64,000 nucleotides of DNA. Origin: Bdellovibrionales bacterium Ga0074139 (GTDB lineage Bacteria; Bdellovibrionota; Bdellovibrionia; Bdellovibrionales; Bdellovibrionaceae). Positions 42,330-51,619 of the stretch are shown in pieces (position 1 is the first letter of the stretch; the number at the start of each line of letters is the position of its first letter). The notes beneath the pieces were generated by a model. That model searched no databases and was not told where the DNA came from. It saw only the letters and a list, made by a program, of their open reading frames with translations. Location: positions 124,001 through 188,000 of the forward strand of contig LNEB01000011.1 of NCBI GenBank assembly GCA_001464795.1. The letters run 5' to 3'. The position numbers were made by a program, and so were the translations under genes.

Positions 42330-42344
42330 GTTGCAATCTGCAAC
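42330..42344. repeat. Short perfect inverted repeat upstream of the Spy-like gene
   Basis: GTTGCA and TGCAAC flank ATC, 20 bp before the ATG at 42365 and just upstream of AAGGAG. It may be an operator in the promoter region (TTGTTA at 42321, TATTTA at 42346), or chance. Confidence 0.3.
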
Positions 42345-42364
42345 CTATTTAATAAGGAGTCATT

Positions 42365-42823
42365 ATGTTCATGCGTTTATTTATGGCCGCTGTAGTTTTA
42401 ATCTCTTTTGGTTGCAGTCATCATGACAAAATGAAGCAGCATCATCAAACTCATTCGGGTCAGCCATCAGCTATTACAGCGGATGCCTTTGCCAATTCAA
42501 AAGATCTTACGACTCAGCAAAAATCAGAACTTAAAGCTATTTACGGTCGGACCTTTTCGCAGTCCCGGGCCTATAGAGCCGAATTAGCAGATAAAAAATC
42601 TCAGCTGTTTGAAACACTTTCAAGCCGTGATTATAAATCTAAGGATATTAGTAAGTTGAAAACTGAAATTATTGAAATTGATCAAAAAAGGCTGAATTTA
42701 ATGTTTGCAGCCTTAGCCGAAGTACAGGGCATAGTGGGTTACGGAAAAGATAAAGAAAACATTTATAAGCAACTTCGTGATTATGACATGTCCCAAACAA
42801 ATGCTGATTATAATATTAGATAA
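42365..42823 (+). CDS. Small lipoprotein, Spy/CpxP/heavy-metal-resistance-like
   Basis: This 152-residue lipoprotein (SFGC box, Cys at about 17) has a histidine-rich N-terminus (HHDKMKQHHQTH) that could bind metal, and helices with an LTxQQ-type motif (DLTTQQKSELKAIYG) as in Spy/CpxP and CnrX-like periplasmic stress proteins. A periplasmic metal or stress sensor or chaperone role is plausible; the match is by motif only. It is alone, preceded by AAGGAG and an inverted repeat. Confidence 0.65.
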   Translation: MFMRLFMAAVVLISFGCSHHDKMKQHHQTHSGQPSAITADAFANSKDLTTQQKSELKAIYGRTFSQSRAYRAELADKKSQLFETLSSRDYKSKDISKLKTEIIEIDQKRLNLMFAALAEVQGIVGYGKDKENIYKQLRDYDMSQTNADYNIR

Positions 42824-42872
42824 TCGGGATAAGTTGTTATTTCAAATTTAAAAAGCTAATCTTGATTTGAAT

Positions 42873-43331
42873 ATGACAAAAATTTTTATCGATGCAGACG
42901 GCTGCCCTGTAAAAGACGAAGTTTACAAGGTGGCTGAACGTTACAAACTTCTTGTAGATGTGGTCGCCAATCAATCACTTCATATCCCTACTCATCATTT
43001 ATTTAAAATGATTGTGGTCAGTGGAAACTTTGATGCAGCAGACGATTGGATTGTGGATAATTGCAAACCTGGTGATGTGGTTATTACTGGGGATATTTTA
43101 CTTGCAGATCGCTGTGTTAAAAAATCGGCTAAAGTATTAGGTCATAAGGGTGTTGAGTTCACAGAAGATAACATTGGCACTGCTGTGGCTAATCGTGAAC
43201 TTATGCAGAATTTGCGGCATATGGGCGAAATAAAAGGTGGTCCAGCACCCATGGACAAGAAAGCAAAATCACAATTTCTAGGAACACTTGACCGAATACT
43301 GCAGTCTTTGAAAAAAGAAGGCTATTTGTGA
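42873..43331 (+). CDS. YaiI/YqxD family (UPF0178) protein
   Basis: This 152-residue PIN-like fold protein of UPF0178 matches through [27 protein letters not shown]-like (here [12 protein letters not shown]), GHKG and the [14 protein letters not shown] ending. PIN-related folds suggest a nuclease, but none has been shown. ATG 42873 is used; a TTG at 42867 adds two residues. The gene overlaps radD by 4 bp, linking it to DNA or RNA processing. Confidence 0.9.
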   Translation: MTKIFIDADGCPVKDEVYKVAERYKLLVDVVANQSLHIPTHHLFKMIVVSGNFDAADDWIVDNCKPGDVVITGDILLADRCVKKSAKVLGHKGVEFTEDNIGTAVANRELMQNLRHMGEIKGGPAPMDKKAKSQFLGTLDRILQSLKKEGYL

Positions 43332-45067
43332 CCTATAAACTTCGAGACTACCAACAAGATGCTGTTAACAAGACTTTGCAGTACTTTAGAAAAAAAAGAG
43401 ACCCAGCTGTTATCGTTTTACCAACTGGTGCTGGGAAAAGTTTAGTTATCGCAGAGCTTGCACGCATTGCTCGAGGCCGTGTGTTAGTCTTAGCTCACGT
43501 CAAAGAGCTCGTTGAACAAAACTATGAAAAGTATAAAAGCTATGGATTATCAGCAGGAATTTTTTCTGCAAGCCTTGGAAAAAAAGACAGGGAACAAAAA
43601 GCGATTTTCGGTAGCGTACAATCAGTAGCCCGAGCTTCAGATGACTTCTTCGAAGATTTTTCATTACTTGTCATTGATGAGTGTCACCGAGTGGCAGAAG
43701 AAGGCTCGACTCAGTATCAAGACGTGATTAATAAATTGCGACTCAAAAATCCTGAACTTTGTGTACTAGGACTTACAGCTACACCCTACCGTATGGGTCT
43801 TGGCTGGATTTATGAGTACTCCCACGAAGGTGAAATTAAATCAGAACAAAATCGTTTTTTTAAACGTTGTGTGTTTGAGCTTCCTTTGGCGTACATGATT
43901 AAAAATAAATTTTTAACGACACCAGTAAAAGTTGATATTCCCGTCACTTGCTATGATTTTTCTGAACTTATTGAAAAAGGTTCTGCATTTACCGTAGCCG
44001 ATGTGGAAGAGATCTTAAAAAGTCAAAAAAGACTTACACCATTAATCATAAAAAATATCATTGATATAACAGATCGATTTAATCGAAAAGGTGTCATGAT
44101 TTTTAGTAGTTCCGTTAAACATGCAGAAGAAATTATGACTTACCTGCCGGCTCATGACTCAAGAATTGTACTAGGCGATACCGAAATTCAAAAAAGAGAT
44201 GAAATCGTAGAAGATTTCAAAAATAAAAAATTTAAATATTTAGTGAATGTTTCTGTTCTAACCACTGGATTTGATGCACCTCATGTGGATGTGATTGCTA
44301 TTCTAAGGCCAACAGAATCCAACAGCTTGTATCAGCAAATCATTGGTCGCGGTTTACGCTTATCGGAAGGAAAAAAAGATTGTTACGTTCTGGATTACAC
44401 GGGAATGGGTCACGATCTGTATGCTCCTGAAATTAACGACAAGCGTCCCAGAAAAGATACTGTACCTGTTATTGTGACCTGTCCTGTTTGTGCATTTGAT
44501 AATAATTTTTGGGGCTACGCTGATGATGACGGAGTCGTGTATGAACATTTTGGTCGGAAATGTAAGGGTGCCGCTCAAGACCCTGATACTTTTGAATTTC
44601 GCCCCTGTGGTTATCGCTTTCGTTCGAAAATATGTCATTCCTGTGGCTGTGAAAATGATATCACAGCAAGAGAATGTGAAAACTGTAAAGCAACTCTTAT
44701 CGATGCTGATGCTAAGCTTAAGCAGGCCAGGCTTTCTAAAAACGCCCACGTTTTAACTCCAGATCGAATTACATTTGAAGAACGACAGGATAAAAATTCT
44801 AATTCCTATTTAGAAATTCGCTACTACGATCTAGATGCTCAGTATGTCAGTGAGGCTCATTTTTTTAATAATCCTTCTGCCATCAAGAAATTTAATATTA
44901 ATTTTTTAAGGTCTCACCTTCGCCGCCCTGAATTGGCAGTGGAATTTCAAAGCCCCAGTGATGTCGTAAAATATCAAGTTCTGTTCAGGCTTCCTTCTTT
45001 TGTTATTGCTCGTAAGCAGGACAAATATTGGAAAATAACAGAAAAAGTTTTTGCCGAGGAGTTATAA
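43328..45067 (+). CDS. radD: RadD-like superfamily II DNA helicase
   Basis: This 579-residue helicase has Walker [13 protein letters not shown] box [26 protein letters not shown] and the [10 protein letters not shown] motif VI. The C-terminal part has cysteine-rich zinc-binding segments ([23 protein letters not shown]), as in E. coli RadD/YejH, which helps recombination and double-strand break repair. GTG start, overlapping the YaiI-like gene by 4 bp. The Kef gene starts 3 bp after its stop. Confidence 0.88.
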   Translation: MTYKLRDYQQDAVNKTLQYFRKKRDPAVIVLPTGAGKSLVIAELARIARGRVLVLAHVKELVEQNYEKYKSYGLSAGIFSASLGKKDREQKAIFGSVQSVARASDDFFEDFSLLVIDECHRVAEEGSTQYQDVINKLRLKNPELCVLGLTATPYRMGLGWIYEYSHEGEIKSEQNRFFKRCVFELPLAYMIKNKFLTTPVKVDIPVTCYDFSELIEKGSAFTVADVEEILKSQKRLTPLIIKNIIDITDRFNRKGVMIFSSSVKHAEEIMTYLPAHDSRIVLGDTEIQKRDEIVEDFKNKKFKYLVNVSVLTTGFDAPHVDVIAILRPTESNSLYQQIIGRGLRLSEGKKDCYVLDYTGMGHDLYAPEINDKRPRKDTVPVIVTCPVCAFDNNFWGYADDDGVVYEHFGRKCKGAAQDPDTFEFRPCGYRFRSKICHSCGCENDITARECENCKATLIDADAKLKQARLSKNAHVLTPDRITFEERQDKNSNSYLEIRYYDLDAQYVSEAHFFNNPSAIKKFNINFLRSHLRRPELAVEFQSPSDVVKYQVLFRLPSFVIARKQDKYWKITEKVFAEEL

Positions 45068-45070
45068 ATT

Positions 45071-46882
45071 ATGGCTATCGAACAAAGTTCCAGTGACCTG
45101 GTACAAGTTGTTGCATTACTTGCCGCTGCTGTTGTCGCAGTTCCTTTATTTCGAAGATTAGGATTGGGCTCGGTATTAGGTTATTTAGCTGCGGGCCTGG
45201 TGATTGGACCCTTTGGATTTAAACTTTTTAGTAATCCTCATTCTGTGCTTCACTTAGCAGAGCTGGGCGTTGTTATGTTCTTATTTGTAATAGGTTTAGA
45301 GATGCGACCCACACATCTTTGGTCACTAAGAAAAGAAATTTTTGGATTAGGATCATTACAAATAGTAGTTTGCACGATTGTTTTAACTTTAATTGGAACT
45401 GCTTTTGGACTGACCCCTACAGTTGCCTTTATTGGTGGAATGGGTTTTGTGCTGACCTCCACAGCTATTGTGATGCAACTCCTAGGTGAAAGGGGCGACA
45501 TCGGTCTTCCCCACGGACAAAAAATGGTGTCTATCTTGTTGTTTGAAGATTTATTAATCGTACCACTTTTAACTTTGGTGGCTTTGATGTCCCCCATCGC
45601 TAGTAACGATGGAATTCAATGGCTCACCATTGGCACTGCTATGGGTGCTGTAACAGCAGTTATCGTGGCTGGCATTTGGCTTTTGAATCCCATGTTTCGA
45701 ATTTTAGCATCTTCAAAGGCCAGGGAAGTATTGACAGCAGCAGCTTTGCTGGTGGTATTGGGAACGGCACTTCTGATGCAAGTCAGTGGATTATCCATGG
45801 CCATGGGAGCTTTTTTAGCAGGTGTACTATTATCTGAATCCACATTTCGCCATCAAATCGAAGCTGACATTGAACCCTTTCGAGGAATTTTATTAGGACT
45901 GTTTTTTATTGGTGTCGGTATGACGCTTGATCTTCAAGTGGTACAAAATAATTTCATGCTGATTACAGGTTTAGTCGCAGCACTCATGATTGGAAAAGCC
46001 TTGTGTATTTATTTTGTAGCACGACTAACAAAAACCAACCACCGTCAGGCCCTTGATCGCTCTGTTCTTATGGCACAAGGAGGTGAATTTGCCTTTGTAC
46101 TTTACGCAGCTGCAGCACAAGCCCAGATTATATCTGCAGAAGTGAATGCTAATATGACAGCGGTTGTTGTACTTTCCATGGCACTGACTCCACTTGTTGT
46201 CATTGCTGTTCGCTATTTGCTTCCCCAACAATCAGCTTCTGCTGATGGGCTTCAAGAGGCTCAGGATCTTTCAGGGTGTGCATTGATGATTGGCTTTGGT
46301 CGCTTTGGTCAAGTTGTCAGTCAGCTTCTTTTATCTAGAAATATGGACGTCACGATTATTGATTCTAATCCCGATCGAATCCGCAGCGCTGCTGAGTTCG
46401 GATTTAAAATTTACTACGGCGATGGGACAAGATTAGATGTGTTGCATGCATCAGGGGCTGCCAAGGTTTCCATGATTGCCATTTGTATTGATGATAAAGC
46501 TAAGGCCAACAAAATGGTCGAATTAGTAAAAAGTGAATTTCCACAGGCTAAACTTTTAGTGAGGGCTTATGACCGAACCCACGCCAGAAAACTTGTCGAG
46601 CTGGGTGCAGACTACCAGTTAAGAGAAACTTTTGAATCAGCCATTGTTTTTGGACAAGCAGCACTAAGAACAGTTGAAGTACCAGAGGATGAAATTCTAT
46701 CTATCACTGAAGACATTAGAAAACGCGACCGTGAACGCTTTGAACTAGAACTTGCCAATGCAGATGCAAGATCAGTTCGGGATTTAATTCACGGCAATGT
46801 GTCTCAACCTATTCCTTTCATAGAGCCAAAAAGAACAGCTAAGGTATTAAACCCAGAGGGAGTCAAACAAAGTGCCACTTAG
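45071..46882 (+). CDS. KefB/KefC-type monovalent cation:proton antiporter (CPA2) with NAD-binding domain
   Basis: This 603-residue protein has about 12-13 membrane helices forming the CPA2 Na+/H+ exchanger fold (LGYLAAGLVIGPFGFK, ELGVVMFLFVIGLEM). A cytosolic TrkA-N/RCK domain follows (MIGFGRFGQVV, the GxGxxG nucleotide site, then IDSNPDR). It is a K+ efflux antiporter responding to electrophiles or redox state in E. coli relatives. A glutathione-binding signature is not certain here. The following small gene overlaps it by 11 bp. Confidence 0.9.
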   Translation: MAIEQSSSDLVQVVALLAAAVVAVPLFRRLGLGSVLGYLAAGLVIGPFGFKLFSNPHSVLHLAELGVVMFLFVIGLEMRPTHLWSLRKEIFGLGSLQIVVCTIVLTLIGTAFGLTPTVAFIGGMGFVLTSTAIVMQLLGERGDIGLPHGQKMVSILLFEDLLIVPLLTLVALMSPIASNDGIQWLTIGTAMGAVTAVIVAGIWLLNPMFRILASSKAREVLTAAALLVVLGTALLMQVSGLSMAMGAFLAGVLLSESTFRHQIEADIEPFRGILLGLFFIGVGMTLDLQVVQNNFMLITGLVAALMIGKALCIYFVARLTKTNHRQALDRSVLMAQGGEFAFVLYAAAAQAQIISAEVNANMTAVVVLSMALTPLVVIAVRYLLPQQSASADGLQEAQDLSGCALMIGFGRFGQVVSQLLLSRNMDVTIIDSNPDRIRSAAEFGFKIYYGDGTRLDVLHASGAAKVSMIAICIDDKAKANKMVELVKSEFPQAKLLVRAYDRTHARKLVELGADYQLRETFESAIVFGQAALRTVEVPEDEILSITEDIRKRDRERFELELANADARSVRDLIHGNVSQPIPFIEPKRTAKVLNPEGVKQSAT

Positions 46883-47066
46883 AAACTCTCCAAAAAAGAT
46901 TGAAAAATTATCTGATCTTGAAAATCTAGATCAATTGATCGTGGACAAACGAAATCACAAACGGGCTGATGCTAAGAAAAATAGACGAAACCGGCACTAC
47001 GAAAAGCAATTTATTAAAAACGCATTAAATGTTAAGGATTCTTTAAAAGACGAAGAGGAAGAGTAG
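46872..47066 (+). CDS. Small charged hypothetical protein
   Basis: This 64-residue protein starts at GTG inside the last codons of the antiporter gene (11-bp overlap). It is highly charged with a lysine/arginine-rich middle (VDKRNHKRADAKKNRRNRHY) and an acidic end. There is no signal peptide and no known family I can name. The overlap implies coupled translation with the antiporter. A terminator follows. Confidence 0.55.
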   Translation: MPLRNSPKKIEKLSDLENLDQLIVDKRNHKRADAKKNRRNRHYEKQFIKNALNVKDSLKDEEEE

Positions 47067-47068
47067 TC

Positions 47069-47098
47069 GCCCCCATCTAATGATAGGGGCTTTTAAAA
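47069..47098. terminator. Bidirectional terminator between the antiporter operon and the secreted protein gene
   Basis: GCCCC at 47069-47073 pairs with GGGGC at 47086-47090, with a further AT/AT extension inside past one mismatch. TTTT then A-rich sequence follows, giving a U-tract in both directions. Confidence 0.75.
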
Positions 47099-47100
47099 AA

Positions 47101-47670
47101 TTATTTTTTATAGATGCAAGTGCTGTTAGAAACGTATCGAACAAAATTAGGTTCAGACATTTTTTCACGGATATAAGTTTGTGTAATGATTCTTCCATCA
47201 GCCATTTTCTGCCAAGAAGTTTCACCAACACCAGGCTTTTCGGCATCATCATTATTTTTAACAGTCACATTTACATCATGACCCTTTTCATCAGAGCGAA
47301 CAGTAGTTTGATATTTAAAATTATCAGTAAATGTCTCATCATCAATTGAAGTTGTTGAAGTCCCTTCGGCAGTTACTTTAAATAAATTGTTGCCTAAACT
47401 TGCTGTCGTGAACTTTACTACAGAATTGGTAAATGCGCCATCTGCTTGGTCTTGTGTGTATTCAATGTGGGAATCACCTTGCTTAACAACTTTAACAGAG
47501 CCCGATACAAATCCTGAGAAACGATTCATTTCACCATCAATCGATCTAACATTAACTGTCCAACACTCGTAAGTGTATTGACCCGGATCAAGCTGGAAAG
47601 GCTTACCAGCCGTTTGAGCCATAGATGTTACAGAAAATAATGTGATTGCTAAAGTTATGATTAATTTCAT
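47101..47670 (-). CDS. Secreted hypothetical protein
   Basis: This 189-residue protein has a clear signal peptide (MKLIITLAITLFSVTSMAQ) and is beta-rich, with two cysteines (YECWTV and STCIYKK) likely bridged in the periplasm. No known domain is recognised. It has a single transcript bounded by the shared terminator at 47069; CCCCCC-containing leader upstream includes a GGGGGGATCA ribosome-site region. It may be a periplasmic or secreted binding protein. Confidence 0.7.
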   Translation of the reverse strand: MKLIITLAITLFSVTSMAQTAGKPFQLDPGQYTYECWTVNVRSIDGEMNRFSGFVSGSVKVVKQGDSHIEYTQDQADGAFTNSVVKFTTASLGNNLFKVTAEGTSTTSIDDETFTDNFKYQTTVRSDEKGHDVNVTVKNNDDAEKPGVGETSWQKMADGRIITQTYIREKMSEPNFVRYVSNSTCIYKK

Positions 47671-47834
47671 ATTGATCCCCCCTAAATTGGATTTTATTCA
47701 GGTATCATCAAATCCTATTGAAAGGTAGTCAAAAGTATCAATTGAATTAGAATATAAAGTTAAAGATCGTATTGAACATTGAAGTCGCTTTATCCCTGTA
47801 CTTGTCAGCAATAACTCTTTAGTTTGAAAGATCT

Positions 47835-48719
47835 ATGGAACTATATACAGATGTTAAAAACCGTGTTCTTGAAATTCTCAATTATCCTCTGATCATATTG
47901 GATAAAAGCCAAATTACCCCGTCAATTATTTTACTGACTTTGATTTTAACATGGGGATTTTTTTATATCAGTAGTCTTACAAAAAATTGGTTGATTCGAT
48001 CTGTTTCCAGTAAACCAGGCGTGAATGTTAGCAATTGGCGTGCTGTCATCACTCTTTCCTATTACGTAGTTTTGGTTTTAGGAGTGATCGGAATTTTACA
48101 ATCCACAGGTCTTGATCTTAGTATCCTTACAGTACTAACGGGTGCCATTGGTATTGGTATTGGTTTTGGATTACAAAATATTTTTAGTAATTTTATAAGT
48201 GGAATTATTATTCTACTTGAAAAGCCTTTAAAACTAGGCGACCGAATTGAAGTGGGCTCGATTTCAGGTAATGTAAAAAATATTTCTGTACGTGCCACTA
48301 CAATTTTAACCAACGATAATGTAGCGATCATCGTGCCGAACTCTGATTTTATATCAAAGCAAGTGATCAATTGGAGTCACTCAGGTCAAGATGTGCGCAC
48401 ATTCATATCCGTTAATGTGGCCTATGCTTCAGATCCAGAAGTTGTAAAAAATCTTCTTTTGCAAGTGGCTGATCAAGAACCTGGTGTACTAAAAAACCCA
48501 AAGCCAACTGTTCGGCTTGAAGAGTTCGGAGACAGCGGTCTTAAATTTAGTCTTTTCGTTTGGACTTCTCAGTACAGTGACACTATCGGTGTTCTAAAAA
48601 GTTTACTTAATTTCTCTTTACTCAAGGTGTTCAGAGAAAAAAATATTAATATGCCCTTTCCTCAAAGAGATATTCATATCCTTAATCCTTCCGCTATTTT
48701 AGAGAAGACTGAATTGTGA
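47835..48719 (+). CDS. MscS family mechanosensitive channel
   Basis: This 294-residue small MscS-type channel has membrane helices at about residues 30-55, 75-95 and the pore helix. The TM3 pore helix and the beta domain are signatures: TGAIGIGIGFGLQNIFSNFI (pore), then LLEKPLKLGDRIEVG and the ATTILTNDNVAIIVPNSDFI motif. It releases ions under hypo-osmotic stress. It overlaps the SLC13-type gene by 4 bp. Confidence 0.93.
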   Translation: MELYTDVKNRVLEILNYPLIILDKSQITPSIILLTLILTWGFFYISSLTKNWLIRSVSSKPGVNVSNWRAVITLSYYVVLVLGVIGILQSTGLDLSILTVLTGAIGIGIGFGLQNIFSNFISGIIILLEKPLKLGDRIEVGSISGNVKNISVRATTILTNDNVAIIVPNSDFISKQVINWSHSGQDVRTFISVNVAYASDPEVVKNLLLQVADQEPGVLKNPKPTVRLEEFGDSGLKFSLFVWTSQYSDTIGVLKSLLNFSLLKVFREKNINMPFPQRDIHILNPSAILEKTEL

Positions 48720-50521
48720 TTTTTGGAATGACTTATGATCAGCTGATCTTTTTTACGATCATGATCATTTCGATGATCTTGTTCATGACCGAATATCTTC
48801 GAGTAGATGTTGTTGCTGTTTTAATTATACTGGCACTTTCTATCACAGGTATACTTGATGCTAAGGAAGCCTTTTCTGGTCTATCAAGTGAACCTGCTAT
48901 TATTGTTGCAGCTGTGTTTGTTTTATCTGCAGGACTTTCTTTCACTGGTGTAACAGATCTTATCGGTGAATGGGTGATGCGACTATCAGGCAAAAGTGAG
49001 ATGCGGTCTATTTTTGTAATCATGATCGCAGTCGCAGTCATGTCAGCATTTACCCATCACTTAATGGTGACAGCGATGATGTTACCCATCGTTATGAAAA
49101 TCAGTAAGGCCGAAAAAAGCCTTCATGCTTCAAGACTATTAATACCCATGGCAACTGCGGCTTCACTGGGTACAACATTAACATTGATTGGAGCACCAGC
49201 TCTTTTACTGGCAAATAATATATTAAGTCGCAATGGTGAAGTTCCGTTAGGGTTTTTTACAATTGGCCAAGTGGGATTACCACTTGTGTTCATTGGAATT
49301 TTATTTTGTGTCTTAATGAAATGGCTTCTACCAAAAACATCAGGTGTTGACGACAAAGCTGATGATTTTAGACTAACAGATGTCATCACGGAACTAATCG
49401 TATCTCGTGCTAGTTCATTGATTGATCAAAGCTTCGAGGAGTTTGAAACAAAAACAAGTAAGCAATTTCAAGTCATTGATTGGATCCGAGCTGATGGATC
49501 TCGTGTTGAAAAAGAGCCACAAATAAAAATTGCAGCAGGTGATACGTTTATTGTGAATACGAACCCTGACGAATTAATGTCCTTTGATGGTAATCAAGGA
49601 CTCTTTTTAAAAGCCTTAAGACTTTTCAAAGAGGGTGAAGAATCCATCTTAAGTTTAGCTGGTGAAGAAAAAAGAATTTTAAAAGCTGTTATTGCACCAA
49701 AATCTGAATTTGTTGGCCGTAGCGTAGGGCAAATCAACTTTTATATTAAGTTCGGTGTGGCTGTGGTCGGTATCTGGAGAAAGTCAGGGTGGATATCAGC
49801 CGGAGTGACAGATGCCATTCTTCAAGCTGGTGACATGCTGGTTATTTGGGGTCCCAAAGAAAAACTTGATAATTTAAATCTTCACCGTGGCTTTCTGATG
49901 CTTTTAAGATTTTATGGCACCACAATGAAACGAAGTAAAAGCCTAACTGCTGCCGCTATTATGTTGGGCTCCATTGCACTTTCTGCAAGTGGTCTATTGC
50001 CGGTCTATATTGCTTTTGTGGCAGGTGCTGTGATGATGATACTTTCAAAATGTGTTGATGTTCCTCAGGCCTATGCATCCATTGAAACTCGAATATTTGT
50101 AATGATTGCGGGCGTGATTCCCTTAGGTCTTGCTATGGAAAAAACAAACGTCGATCAACTATTAGCCTCTTTAGTTATAAAACTCACATCAGGTTGGGAG
50201 CCCTTTGCTATGCTTCTTGTATTTTTCTGGATTGCTTCGCTGGTAACTCAGATTTTATCTGATGCTGCCACCACTGTGCTGCTAGCACCTGTGGCCATTG
50301 CCTTTGCAAAAGTGGCTTCCATTTCGCCAACAAGTGCTGTGGTTTGTGTAACCATTGGCTCTGTTGCTTCTTTCTTAACACCTATCGGGCATCACGGAAA
50401 TCTACTTATTCTAAGTCCTGGTGGTTACCGGTTTTCTGATTTTTTAAAAATTGGCCTTCCGCTGACAGTGATACTTTCTCTTGTCACTTGTTATTTAGCT
50501 TTAAAAATTTGGAGTGTTTAG
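48716..50521 (+). CDS. SLC13/DASS-like permease with central RCK-C domains
   Basis: This 601-residue membrane protein of the ion transporter superfamily has N- and C-terminal blocks of helices (LTLIGAPALLLANNI, TAAIMLGSIALSASGLLP) flanking two TrkA-C/RCK-C domains (about residues 205-390, KSEFVGRSVGQINF). Such proteins are annotated as anion (sulfate or dicarboxylate)/Na+ symporters, but the substrate is uncertain. It is coupled to mscS, suggesting osmotic or ion homeostasis. GTG start. The stop overlaps the opposing pirin gene by TTAG. Confidence 0.85.
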   Translation: MIFGMTYDQLIFFTIMIISMILFMTEYLRVDVVAVLIILALSITGILDAKEAFSGLSSEPAIIVAAVFVLSAGLSFTGVTDLIGEWVMRLSGKSEMRSIFVIMIAVAVMSAFTHHLMVTAMMLPIVMKISKAEKSLHASRLLIPMATAASLGTTLTLIGAPALLLANNILSRNGEVPLGFFTIGQVGLPLVFIGILFCVLMKWLLPKTSGVDDKADDFRLTDVITELIVSRASSLIDQSFEEFETKTSKQFQVIDWIRADGSRVEKEPQIKIAAGDTFIVNTNPDELMSFDGNQGLFLKALRLFKEGEESILSLAGEEKRILKAVIAPKSEFVGRSVGQINFYIKFGVAVVGIWRKSGWISAGVTDAILQAGDMLVIWGPKEKLDNLNLHRGFLMLLRFYGTTMKRSKSLTAAAIMLGSIALSASGLLPVYIAFVAGAVMMILSKCVDVPQAYASIETRIFVMIAGVIPLGLAMEKTNVDQLLASLVIKLTSGWEPFAMLLVFFWIASLVTQILSDAATTVLLAPVAIAFAKVASISPTSAVVCVTIGSVASFLTPIGHHGNLLILSPGGYRFSDFLKIGLPLTVILSLVTCYLALKIWSV

Positions 50522-51384
50522 TTAACTCTCACTGGTGCTGGTAGAGGTTCTGTTTCTTCAATGGGCATGGGAAACAAACCTGATCTCCAGCGATTCTCAG
50601 CTTCACTGATTTTTTCCTTAGAGCTGGAAACAAAATTCCACCAAATATGTTTTTCAGTGTAAAGCTTTTCTCCACCAAATACTATGGCCTGACATCCAGA
50701 TTGAAGCTTCAGCTGATGACCTTTTGAAAAGTCAATAACCAGTAACTGACCGGACCGTGCTTTACTATCGCCATGAATGACTTCACCTGCCAAAATATAA
50801 ACACCAATCTCAAAATCTTTTAAAGAAGAAAGCTCAAGCACAGATGTTTCTTTTGCTATCACATGCGCCAGTACAAGCGGTGAGGAAGTGATCACCGGTG
50901 ATTTTATACCAATGAATTCCCCTGCCACCGTTGTAATTTTCATTTTGCTATTTTCTAAGGATGGGATCGTTGATTTTTTATAGTTAGCAAAATGGGGCTC
51001 ACAATCCTCAAGTGCATCGGGAAGAGCTACCCAAAATTGAAGACCATGGAAAACTTTTTCTGAATTTAAATCATCGACGTGGGTTCTTTCTGAATGGGAA
51101 ACGCCGTGACCTGCGGTCATCCAATTGACATCACCAGGCTCAATAGTCATTTTTGTACCTAAGCTGTCGCGGTGAACCGAGCGGCCTTCAAGAAGATAAG
51201 TCAGAGTCGATAAACCAATATGAGGATGAGCCCCCACATCAACATTCTGACCTGCTGCTGAGTGATGGGGACCCATATGATCTAAGAACACAAATGGACC
51301 TAGCTGGCGCTTTGATTTTATTGGAAGAACTCGGCTGACTTCAAAACTTCCGCCTAAAAGAATTTTTCGACTATCTATAATCAT
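50518..51384 (-). CDS. Pirin family protein (YhhW-like)
   Basis: This cupin-type pirin has about 288 residues from ATG 51384. Metal ligands are in AHPHIGLSTLTY and GHGVSHSER. The C-terminal cupin includes IGVYILAGEVIHGD. Unlike the Tat-type pirin at 31623 it has no export signal and should be cytoplasmic. ATGs at 51396 and 51429 are alternative starts; 51384 is chosen because the product then begins MIIDSRKILLGG, as family members do. It may be a quercetinase-like dioxygenase or regulator. Confidence 0.85.
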   Translation of the reverse strand: MIIDSRKILLGGSFEVSRVLPIKSKRQLGPFVFLDHMGPHHSAAGQNVDVGAHPHIGLSTLTYLLEGRSVHRDSLGTKMTIEPGDVNWMTAGHGVSHSERTHVDDLNSEKVFHGLQFWVALPDALEDCEPHFANYKKSTIPSLENSKMKITTVAGEFIGIKSPVITSSPLVLAHVIAKETSVLELSSLKDFEIGVYILAGEVIHGDSKARSGQLLVIDFSKGHQLKLQSGCQAIVFGGEKLYTEKHIWWNFVSSSKEKISEAENRWRSGLFPMPIEETEPLPAPVRVN

Positions 51385-51460
51385 TGAACCACCCATATTG
51401 ACAAAATACATTTTTTTGTTTAATTTCATTATTCAACATCACAACACAGGAGGTTCGCAA

Positions 51461-51520
51461 ATGAAAAATCAAATCAAACAAACAGCAACCTTCGTTGTAG
51501 TCCTAATAAAGACTAACTAG
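51461..51520 (+). CDS. Possible 19-residue peptide or leader ORF with strong ribosome site
   Basis: CAGGAGG at 51447-51453 lies 7 bases before ATG 51461 and the ORF ends at TAG 51518. The peptide has a hydrophobic run TFVVVLI. It is too short to be a domain. It could be an attenuator-type leader peptide for the GNAT gene 100 bp downstream, or the remnant signal peptide of a lost secreted protein. A hairpin (bulged AAG-CTTCT/AGAAG-CTT) then a T-rich stretch lies between at about 51563-51591. Confidence 0.4.
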   Translation: MKNQIKQTATFVVVLIKTN

Positions 51521-51619
51521 TCGTCATCAGACAAACATAAAAATATGTTTCTGAAAGCCTTCTTGAAGAAGCTTGCGTAATCCTTTTTTTAACTAACAAT
51601 AAACTTTTTTGGAGAATAT

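Noticed and set aside
44360-44749. Minus-strand ORF of 129 codons inside the helicase gene
   Set aside because: It is antisense to the zinc-binding region of a clear RadD-like gene; the helicase frame has all motifs and this one has no recognisable sequence.
45250-45597. Minus-strand ORF of 115 codons inside the Kef-type antiporter
   Set aside because: Shadow of the membrane helices on the other strand; no ribosome site or domain.
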